The position numbers and the translations under genes are program-made. A stretch of DNA of 27,651 bases from a virus. Below the pieces are notes generated by a model. It was not told the DNA's origin and did no database searches. It saw only the letters and a list, made by a program, of their open reading frames with translations. The stretch spans positions 1-27,651 of the IMG/VR virus record IMGVR_UViG_3300029448_000329; one strand, given 5' to 3'. The first letter of the stretch is position 1; the number at the start of each line of letters is the position of its first letter. Of this stretch, positions 22,544 through 27,651 are shown in pieces.

Positions 22544-23157
22544 TAATTTTGCTCGTGTCTAAATCTATCTGACTCACTGCCCATTAAATGTGCTTCAATT
22601 AAACGTCCAGCTGGAACAATATTTTGCGGTGGATTTTCTTGCCCGTCTGCAATTCTGCTTGCTCTTAACTTTTGTTGAAAATCGTTTGCTAGTCTATTTG
22701 TTAATGCACCATTACCAGTAATTGCTTCATTTATTTCAGTAGCAATTTTTGTTACTAATGCTTCAACAAAAAAAGACGGCATATTAGTTTCGTCCATATT
22801 TTGCACATACTCTAAAATAACAGTGTCTAATGATGAAAAAATCTTTTGTCCTTCTTTTCTATACGTGTAGTTAGGTAAGCCGTTTTGATCTATAACTGCT
22901 TTTATTCTTATTACATCGCCGGGTAGACTGTGTGCACTTGTAAATTTTTTGTCAGTTGGAGTTTCTGATAATTTGTTTAATTGTTGCTTATCAATCGCAA
23001 AGTTCCAAAAAGTGTAGTAGAGGAGTGATTTTTTGATTGTGTCGTACATTACAGAACAAACGTTGCTTTCGTGTGTTCCGTCTGAAAATGAAGTAATTGT
23101 GTCAGCACCAACTTTTGTTAATGCTTGTGAACAGATATCGAATTTTGTTAATGCCAT
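22543..23157 (-). CDS. tail tubular protein A (T7 gp11-like)
   Basis: This 204-residue protein has the gp11 adaptor pattern: FDICSQALTKVGADTITSF, a helix with DTIKKSLLYYTFWNFA, a PGDVIRIKAVI strand segment, and a C-terminal helical region with KLRASRIADG. It forms the adaptor ring between portal and nozzle. It lies between capsid and gp12-like genes, with a terminator separating it from the capsid gene. Confidence 0.92.
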   Translation of the reverse strand: MALTKFDICSQALTKVGADTITSFSDGTHESNVCSVMYDTIKKSLLYYTFWNFAIDKQQLNKLSETPTDKKFTSAHSLPGDVIRIKAVIDQNGLPNYTYRKEGQKIFSSLDTVILEYVQNMDETNMPSFFVEALVTKIATEINEAITGNGALTNRLANDFQQKLRASRIADGQENPPQNIVPAGRLIEAHLMGSESDRFRHEQN

Positions 23158-23198
23158 TGTGTTAATCCTTTTTTAATATTTATTGATTTAAAAGAAGA

Positions 23199-23232
23199 AA
23201 GCCGACATCAAATCAATGACATCGGCTTTCAA
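23199..23232 (-). terminator. terminator after the capsid gene
   Basis: GAAAGCCGA and TCGGCTTTC form nine pairs, extended by four more pairs including two G-U. The minus strand then reads TTCTTTT. It lies between capsid and tail genes, so it probably reduces read-through and keeps capsid mRNA in excess. Confidence 0.8.
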
Positions 23233-23255
23233 CTGAGCTTGGTATTAAGTTAGTG

Positions 23256-24140
23256 TTACTCCGTTACGTTAACTCTCGCAATTGCTGTTACATCAATAGC
23301 AGTTGAACCAGCTGAAAATTCCCCAGCAACTAAGTGAGAAACTTTTTGTGGTACGTAGTTAATCATTGCAGTTACATCTTTACCAACTGCAAGTCCTACC
23401 GCATTTTTTTGGAATGCATAACATTTTCTTACACCTGTTGAAGCTTCGTTCAATAGGTTAGAAATGATTATGTTGAATCCTAAAAAGTTAGGTATGAAAC
23501 CAGTTGCTAATGCCGAGTTTGAAATCGGTCCATCAGCAGCAGTTGTTACACCACTGTCTGCTAACAAGTCAGTAAGAGCAGCTGGTGATATAACCATATA
23601 TCTTTCAGCTGTGTCTGCTGATTGAGAGTTTAAACCTTCAGCAACTTCTAAAAATTTTGCTTTAGTTAAACCGCCACTTGCAGTTACAGTAGTTGTAGGT
23701 GAAGATGAATCTAAAGCATCAACGATTTCAGTGTCGTATGCACGTGAAAGAGCCGCCGCAATAGATTCCGCATATGCTTGTCTAAAGTCGAAGTTAACTT
23801 TGAACATATCAAAGTCATCAACGTATTCGCCAGCAACGTAGTTGTTAAGTGTAGCTGTCGCCACTGCGTGTGCCGCAGTTCCACCTGTGTATGTTGCTGA
23901 ACCACCTAAAGATTTTGAAGAGTCAGACATTACTGTAATATCTTCAAATCTGTTTTTGTTTTTAATGTATCCACCTTTGCCTAGTGTATTAAATTTGTAA
24001 GTTGAACCTGTTACGTTTCTTACAGTTCTAATACTTCCAGCAAGTTTAGACATTTTTTGTTGGCTGAGATGTAAAACGTCATCTGCAAATTGTGTTACAA
24101 ATGCGTTTGATACAGTTGAGCCAGCATCTGATAAAGCCAT
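23256..24140 (-). CDS. major capsid protein (HK97-fold type)
   Basis: This 294-residue protein starts MALSDAGSTVSNAFVTQFAD and has the profile of small podovirus capsids: an N-terminal helix, an extended strand with KFNTLGKGGYIKN, a spine-helix region with DFRQAYAESIAAALSRAYDT, and a C-terminal domain with VISPAALTDLLAD and NFLGFNIIISNLL. It has no protease or decoration domain. AGGAG precedes the start. It would form the T=7 shell on the scaffold. The gene is isolated by a 141-base upstream gap and a downstream terminator, consistent with high expression. Confidence 0.9.
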   Translation of the reverse strand: MALSDAGSTVSNAFVTQFADDVLHLSQQKMSKLAGSIRTVRNVTGSTYKFNTLGKGGYIKNKNRFEDITVMSDSSKSLGGSATYTGGTAAHAVATATLNNYVAGEYVDDFDMFKVNFDFRQAYAESIAAALSRAYDTEIVDALDSSSPTTTVTASGGLTKAKFLEVAEGLNSQSADTAERYMVISPAALTDLLADSGVTTAADGPISNSALATGFIPNFLGFNIIISNLLNEASTGVRKCYAFQKNAVGLAVGKDVTAMINYVPQKVSHLVAGEFSAGSTAIDVTAIARVNVTE

Positions 24141-24281
24141 CTTTATCTCCTCTGTTTATAGTTTTTAATTAAAAATTATTTGCTGAATTGTGTTATTGTT
24201 TTTAGGCAGTAAAGTTATCTAAAAAACTTCTAACGTTCGAACTTGTTTTTTACGTGCACCACACGAACAAAATCTTGTTTG
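24141..24281 (-). promoter_or_regulatory. gap upstream of capsid with AT-rich palindrome
   Basis: It holds TTTTTAATTAAAAA, a perfect 14-base palindrome at 24162-24175, and TATAAA on the minus strand close to the capsid Shine-Dalgarno. GTTCGAAC, another palindrome, lies near 24235. A dedicated capsid promoter is possible but I find no clear -35 box. Confidence 0.3.
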
Positions 24282-24935
24282 TTACAAAGAAGGCTTTCGC
24301 AAGTTGTCTTCAAATTTATTTATTTTAATATTCTCAAAACTGTCTAACAATTGTTGAATACGATACTGTGTTTTTTTTAAATCTATATTGCTTACACCAT
24401 CAACTTCTCTGTGCACACATTCTGTGCCACCATCAAAAGCAATATATCTAACAACTCTAAATCCTAACAAGCAACCCATATACAATGCAAGTTCACCTGT
24501 TTTCCAACGGCTCATTTCAAACGTAGGAAAACGTATTGGATAAAAGTTTTCTATTTTTTTATTGTTATCTAATAACCAGTTGTATTTTAAGAGTGGGGCA
24601 CACACTGGTGTTTTAACTTTGTCTTTTGCTAAATCAAATAGAACTTTTGTGTCTTGTGCAACAATCAAATCAACATCAAATTCTTTGTAAATGTAATTAC
24701 AGCCAACAATAAAACTTCTTCTTTTGTATCGTTCTTTTGAACAATATCTTAGTTCATTCAAATCAAAGTTTTTTCTGCTTGTTCCATTGCCAACAACAAA
24801 ACACTGTTGTGATGGGTGTAACAAGTAGCCGTGCCAAACTTTTAAATGATCAGTTATTTCGTGTATGTTTTTGTTGTAGTAAAGTTCTAACTGTTTTCTG
24901 TTAGCAACAGAAACTGGAAACAACCTGTCAGCCAT
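24282..24935 (-). CDS. MAF/DUF115-like glycosyltransferase-type protein
   Basis: This 217-residue protein shows a Rossmann-like pattern: FVVGNGTSRKNFDL (46-59), FIVGCNYIYKEFDVDLIVAQD (75-95, split by eye into two strands), and TGELALYMGCLLGF followed by YIAFDGG (146-170). This order resembles motility accessory factor/DUF115 and related sialyltransferase-like proteins, which handle nonulosonic or other sugars. In this operon it could modify a virion protein or host surface sugar, or act as a fibre/capsid-associated factor. It is coupled to the upstream small gene by TAATG. The family call is by pattern, not alignment. Confidence 0.55.
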   Translation of the reverse strand: MADRLFPVSVANRKQLELYYNKNIHEITDHLKVWHGYLLHPSQQCFVVGNGTSRKNFDLNELRYCSKERYKRRSFIVGCNYIYKEFDVDLIVAQDTKVLFDLAKDKVKTPVCAPLLKYNWLLDNNKKIENFYPIRFPTFEMSRWKTGELALYMGCLLGFRVVRYIAFDGGTECVHREVDGVSNIDLKKTQYRIQQLLDSFENIKINKFEDNLRKPSL

Positions 24936-25081
24936 TATTTGTGTTTTTTAATAACTGGTATGCTTGCAGTTAGAGAAGCACCTCTGTGTTTTGTAAACTT
25001 CTTGCCGTGCTTCATTAATCTTAAATTTTTACCTTTACCCATAAAGTGAAAACCTTTTGGGGCTTTTATATTTTTCTTCAT
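24935..25081 (-). CDS. 48-residue basic protein
   Basis: A compact ORF begins MKKNIKAPKGFHFMGKGKNL and ends ASIPVIKKHK. Sixteen of 48 residues are lysine or arginine, with four histidines. Both ends overlap neighbours as TAATG, so it is almost certainly translated. It belongs to a run of five small basic proteins upstream of the capsid gene. Possible roles are DNA binding or capsid lining; no family recognised. Confidence 0.7.
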   Translation of the reverse strand: MKKNIKAPKGFHFMGKGKNLRLMKHGKKFTKHRGASLTASIPVIKKHK

Positions 25082-25329
25082 TATCTTTTCCTTCTTTTTG
25101 GTGTTCTTCTAAATATGTCTGCATCGGCTTTACGTGCACCACCTTTGCCCGTAACAAAACTGTTTATTCTTCCTCTTTGCCAAGCCGCCAAACTAACACG
25201 TCTACTGCCACTGCTGTAATAAGCACCAGCTGCTCTTCGTGCCACTTGTTTTAGTTGTCCTTCTGTAAATCTAGTTTTACTGGCTTTGTTTCTTATAAAA
25301 CTTGATAAACTACTTTTTCTTTTTTGCAT
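25081..25329 (-). CDS. 82-residue basic protein
   Basis: The protein starts MQKRKSSLSSFIRNKASKTR and ends FRRTPKRRKR. It is rich in Lys, Arg and Ser and also contains AYYSSGSRRVSLAAWQRGRI, which may form a short helix. Its start lies 20 bases inside the previous gene and its stop overlaps the next start as TAATG. No signal peptide or membrane segment. Function unknown; the charge suggests contact with nucleic acid. Confidence 0.7.
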   Translation of the reverse strand: MQKRKSSLSSFIRNKASKTRFTEGQLKQVARRAAGAYYSSGSRRVSLAAWQRGRINSFVTGKGGARKADADIFRRTPKRRKR

Positions 25330-25519
25330 TTCTTCTCTGTGTATCGCCAGCTCTAAACTTACTAATTCTGTTCATCATTGCTGGTGTCAACAGTCCCATT
25401 TTGTACAGTCTAGCTGTACGTTTTATTTCCTTTGCGGCACGTGTTTTATTACGTGAACCTTTTATATACTTACGTGCAACACCTTTTGATTTTGGTACTT
25501 TTCTAAATTTCATCGCCAT
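25310..25519 (-). CDS. 69-residue basic protein
   Basis: About 36% of residues are Lys or Arg. The sequence starts MAMKFRKVPKSKGVARKY and ends NAKKKK, with a central helix TRAAKEIKRTARLYKMGLL. Two starts are possible (25519 and 25513). It overlaps its upstream neighbour by ten bases and its downstream one by twenty, which is typical of a translationally coupled block. Function unknown. Confidence 0.7.
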   Translation of the reverse strand: MAMKFRKVPKSKGVARKYIKGSRNKTRAAKEIKRTARLYKMGLLTPAMMNRISKFRAGDTQRRNAKKKK

Positions 25520-25761
25520 TGCTTACAACTCCAATATCTTGCTGTTGTTCTGTCACGTGCAGTTTTGCAATTGTGTCTTGCTAAAAAACTCTTTTTTCTT
25601 GCGGGTATGTTTTTTTTGATCTTCATTTTGGGGTCACCAAATCGCACTTTTAAAGTGTTACCAGTACGTGGATTCTTCACATAAACAGCAAACTTTTTAG
25701 TTTGATTTGGTGTCCTAAAAGGCTTGTTTAATTTAACTTTTGTACCTTTGTATTCAGCCAT
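25510..25761 (-). CDS. small cysteine-containing protein with RARHNC/ARYWSC-type motif
   Basis: This 83-residue protein has a KKFAVYVKNPRTGNTLKV strand region (22-39), FGDP (41-44), KKSFLARHNC (56-65) and ARYWSC (74-79). I recall this motif order from many small or C-terminal domains of marine phage head-associated proteins, where it looks like a small metal-binding fold using His63, Cys65 and Cys79. The fold and ligand are inference. It follows the 25-residue gene by three bases. Confidence 0.7.
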   Translation of the reverse strand: MAEYKGTKVKLNKPFRTPNQTKKFAVYVKNPRTGNTLKVRFGDPKMKIKKNIPARKKSFLARHNCKTARDRTTARYWSCKQWR

Positions 25762-25764
25762 TAA

Positions 25765-25842
25765 TTATCTTCTTTTTTTGCCTTTTTTTGACTTGTACTT
25801 TTTGCCTTTTTTCATTGTCTTTCTTTTTGAGTGGTATGGCAT
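25765..25842 (-). CDS. 25-residue protamine-like peptide
   Basis: MPYHSKRKTMKKGKKYKSKK followed by GKKRR: 14 of 25 residues are Lys or Arg. A strong Shine-Dalgarno AAGGAG (25854-25849) precedes the ATG, and the gene lies right after a structured leader, so it is the first gene of the basic-protein/capsid operon. Its composition is that of DNA-condensing peptides or a ribosomal-protein-like tail. It could neutralise packaged DNA or bind RNA. Too short for family assignment, but context makes it very likely real. Confidence 0.65.
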   Translation of the reverse strand: MPYHSKRKTMKKGKKYKSKKGKKRR

Positions 25843-25848
25843 TTTGAG

Positions 25849-25923
25849 CTCCTTATTTTAGTCACTGGCAGAACAATTAGACGATGTAGAAAAAAATAAC
25901 TGCCAGTAACAATTTTATTTATA
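25849..25923 (-). promoter_or_regulatory. leader and promoter of the basic-protein/capsid operon
   Basis: On the minus strand a TATAAA box (25923-25918) is followed by ACTGGCAG (25907-25900) that pairs perfectly with CTGCCAGT (25871-25864) around a 28-base loop, then ACTAAA, AAGGAG and ATG. The arrangement, including ACTAAA between stem and Shine-Dalgarno, matches the terminase leader at 6219-6336, though the inner structure differs. Confidence 0.5.
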
Positions 25924-25947
25924 ATGAGTAATGTAGATGAATAAGTT

Positions 25948-26063
25948 GTGCCCCAACGTACGATAGGGTGATGCAATCTTAGTGTGGGGCACTTTGTTAT
26001 TTAAAGACAGAACTAACTGAATGTGTGTTTTTATTAAAAATTCTGTTTTAATAATGTGCCCCA
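25948..26063. promoter_or_regulatory. GTGCCCCA sites (dyad plus third copy)
   Basis: GTGCCCCA at 25948-25955 and its inverse TGGGGCAC at 25985-25992 form a perfect eight-base dyad, and GTGCCCCA recurs at 26056-26063. The first lies about 25 bp upstream of the -10 box of the basic-protein operon, so it could bind an activator of late transcription. It could also be an RNA stem. Confidence 0.45.
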
Positions 26064-26424
26064 AAATATTTACTGTTTTTGATGGTTGTTTTTTTATAAT
26101 TGGAAAATTACTATGCTTAAATTAGCCGCATAAAATAAGGTCTTTTTAGGGGTGGTTGACGTAATAGAGATCCGTGCTAGAATTTTATTATGATTTTGGG
26201 GTTTGCTAGTAAAATAAAAAGTTTTGTAACAATCTCTTTTTAATTACTTCCAAACACAAAGTCAAACATAAAAGTAAAAAAAATTATTTTTTTTTACTTT
26301 ATTAAAAGCTGATTGCAGTAGTGCACTCAGTAAACTGCACACGTATGTCTGCAGTTAACATTACGATCAAAAACCTATCGTAGTGTGTGCGATACGTGTG
26401 CCTAAAAAAAGGAAGGAAAAAAAG
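26064..26424 (+). promoter_or_regulatory. non-coding leader region of the plus-strand cassette
   Basis: No gene longer than 17 codons was seen. It contains the promoter at 26156-26183, GCACAC at 26337 and GTGTGC at 26385 and 26396. ATTACGATCAAAAACCTA at 26360-26377 recurs with one change at 7729-7746 near the integrase promoter. TACGAT (26362-26367) pairs ATCGTA (26377-26382), and TGCAGT pairs ACTGCA just upstream. The leader is about 235 bases long. Confidence 0.45.
26156..26183 (+). promoter_or_regulatory. sigma-70-type promoter of the plus-strand cassette
   Basis: TTGACG (26156-26161), a 16-base spacer and TAGAAT (26178-26183) give the best host-type promoter I found on the plus strand. 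It points at the 281-residue gene. It could be active from the prophage or immediately after infection. Confidence 0.6.
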
Positions 26425-27270
26425 ATGGAAAAAGGACTGTTAAAACAAGTAACACAAAAAAGAGCTACTATGTGGCAAGCACGTACTGATTTGGCTCAAC
26501 TTACAAAAGCAGAAAATATTATTACAAAAGTAATAGATAAAGTCACAAAAAATGTTGATTTAAAAGACATAACAAACAGCTATTTTGATGACATAATATT
26601 TGATGTAGGTAGACACATTTACGAATGTAAAAATGATGAGGTAAGCACTCCAAATCAAAAATCGCCATTTGCTAAATTTGTAGCAAACAAAAAAAAGGAA
26701 GAGCAAAATCAGTTGCTAATAAGTGAATTGAGAAAAGTAATAGACATACTCAATGACCACAGAAATAGTTGGTATAAGTCAAAAAGTTCAGATCAACAGC
26801 TAATAAAAAAATTAACTGATTTGAAATACACAATAAAAGAAAGGAAAGTAATTGATACTTCTGCTGCTAGTAATTGTTTGCGTGCACACAATATGGGGAC
26901 AAGTAAAAGAAATAGTATTTTAGAAGAGTTATATACTCAATCTAAAAAAACACGTTCTCAGTTTGTGGAAGAAATGAGAGAAATTGCTCGTAAGCAAAGT
27001 AATGCAAATGCAAGTATTGCACGTGTTATTAAGTTCGAACAATATCTTAAAAACAAAGAAGTTCCATTTGCATACAAAGGCAAAGGATACGAAGGCAATA
27101 AAATGATTGATGTAGAAGGTGTGATGTGGGCTCGAAGTGAAAAAGAAGCATACGACAGATTAGAAACTTACTCAGACCAATATCAATATAATGTGCAGAT
27201 GTATTGCAGTGATTTAACTGTAAAAGAATTGCCATCAACTTTTAGCAATAAACAAAAGGCGGCAGTGTAA
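26425..27270 (+). CDS. hypothetical cassette protein, highly charged
   Basis: I chose ATG 26425 because GGAAGG lies just upstream; an in-frame ATG at 26383 would place the ribosome site inside the protein. The 281-residue product is hydrophilic and helical, with many Lys and Glu. It has a central helix region (KKKEEQNQLLISELRKVIDI), a stretch with EELYTQSKKTRSQFVEEM, and a C-terminal part with VMWARSEKEAYDRLETYSDQ. That last part loosely resembles the Trp-Ile-Gly/Ala-Ser pattern of the next gene. No catalytic motif is visible. It is driven by its own promoter, opposite to the virion genes. Replication, repression and host takeover are all open. Confidence 0.75.
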   Translation: MEKGLLKQVTQKRATMWQARTDLAQLTKAENIITKVIDKVTKNVDLKDITNSYFDDIIFDVGRHIYECKNDEVSTPNQKSPFAKFVANKKKEEQNQLLISELRKVIDILNDHRNSWYKSKSSDQQLIKKLTDLKYTIKERKVIDTSAASNCLRAHNMGTSKRNSILEELYTQSKKTRSQFVEEMREIARKQSNANASIARVIKFEQYLKNKEVPFAYKGKGYEGNKMIDVEGVMWARSEKEAYDRLETYSDQYQYNVQMYCSDLTVKELPSTFSNKQKAAV

Positions 27271-27461
27271 TGGCAGAGCAGACATACAGAGTTGTTTGGA
27301 TTGGCGAAGAAGAAATCATTGCGTCAAATTCTAAACAGGCAAAACAGATTGCGTCAAAACAACTAGCCAGCACAATCGATGAAAGTGAACTTAAAATTAA
27401 AAAGTTTAAAATAATCGATTGTGTCGACAGCAAAGAAGCAGTGCGAAGGAAGGTGGTGTAA
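27270..27461 (+). CDS. 63-residue cassette protein (paralogue of the fragment at 1-55)
   Basis: The protein begins MAEQTYRVVWIGEEEIIASN, then has a basic helix with KQAKQIASKQLAST, a short strand with ELKIKKFKIIDCVD, and ends RRKVV. The strand-helix-strand order suggests a small alpha/beta fold. It is coupled to the upstream gene and to the downstream ORF by TAATG at both ends. Its last 57 bases, including the next start codon, are repeated at 1-57 with 93% identity. Function unknown; it is the constant gene just before a variable slot. Confidence 0.75.
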   Translation: MAEQTYRVVWIGEEEIIASNSKQAKQIASKQLASTIDESELKIKKFKIIDCVDSKEAVRRKVV

Positions 27462-27589
27462 TGATAATTGTTAAACGTAAAAAAAATGAAACAGCAAAGC
27501 AAGCAATGAAAAGAGTAAGAAAACTTTTTATAAAAGATATGCGGAGTATTGCAAAACAAATTAAAAAAAGCCCCACTTACTTAAAATGA
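27461..27589 (+). CDS. 42-residue basic peptide in the variable slot
   Basis: MIIVKRKKNETAKQAMKRVR, a middle helix with KLFIKDMRSIAKQI, and end TYLK. Over a third of residues are basic. It shares the strong GGAAGG ribosome site and TAATG overlap of the upstream copy, but its protein is unrelated to the 107-residue zinc-ribbon-like protein found there. It ends inside the 79-bp repeat. Probably translated; function unknown. Confidence 0.6.
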   Translation: MIIVKRKKNETAKQAMKRVRKLFIKDMRSIAKQIKKSPTYLK

Positions 27590-27651
27590 ATTGAGTGAAA
27601 AATCGCACTTGCCGCCGCCTGTGGCAAACACGTTTTTTGGGGGTATATGCT
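27573..27651 (+). repeat. 79-bp direct repeat, right copy
   Basis: Identical to 367-445 and cut by the window end. It includes the terminator-like hairpin (27609-27638). The sequence beyond is not in the window; if the genome is circular it continues at 446. Confidence 0.95.

Noticed and set aside
26383-26424. Earlier ATG for the 281-residue protein
   Set aside because: It overlaps the GTGTGC site and would put the strong GGAAGG ribosome site inside the coding region.

Overview
The window looks like most or all of the genome of a small temperate podovirus with T7-type virion genes. The DNA is AT-rich, genes are tightly packed, and the protein families (gp11/gp12-like tail tube proteins, gp13/gp14-like proteins, very large internal virion proteins, a tyrosine integrase beside a tRNA gene) match marine podoviruses of SAR11-like bacteria. 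The host assignment is inference from gene content and base composition only.

Layout. From 847 to 6214 the minus strand carries a head and packaging operon, read right to left: a small-terminase candidate, large terminase, two small proteins, portal, a small Bbp19-like protein, scaffold and two small proteins. From 6388 to 7614 lies a minus-strand tyrosine integrase. From 7615 to 8877 is a control region: an integrase promoter and leader terminator, many GTGTGC/GCACAC sites, an intact tRNA-Lys(UUU), several inverted repeats and one possible tiny ORF. Two plus-strand genes of unknown role follow (8878-9579). From 9576 to 25842 the minus strand carries the virion operons, read right to left: five small basic proteins, a MAF/DUF115-like protein, major capsid, the two tail tube proteins, gp13-like and gp14-like proteins, three large internal virion proteins and two fibre proteins. 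From about 26156 to the end a near-consensus promoter drives a plus-strand cassette of unknown genes.

Ends. The last 79 bases (27573-27651) are identical to 367-445. Bases 1-57 are a 93% copy of 27407-27463. The two copies enclose different ORFs. Joining 27651 to 446 would make a circle of about 27.2 kb in which portal-scaffold-[plus cassette]-basic proteins-capsid-tail follows the order expected for this phage type. I read positions 1-366 as an alternative allele of the cassette locus, or a second tandem unit. If the circle is real, the phage has a full virion set but no recognisable DNA polymerase, primase, helicase, RNA polymerase, lysin or holin.

Regulation. Two minus-strand operons, terminase and basic-protein/capsid, start with related leaders: a -10-like box, a long-range CTGGCA/TGCCAG-type stem, then ACTAAA, a Shine-Dalgarno and ATG. 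The integrase leader contains an intrinsic terminator whose arms could also pair with a second hairpin. Nine gene junctions use the overlapping stop-start TAATG, which suggests translational coupling.
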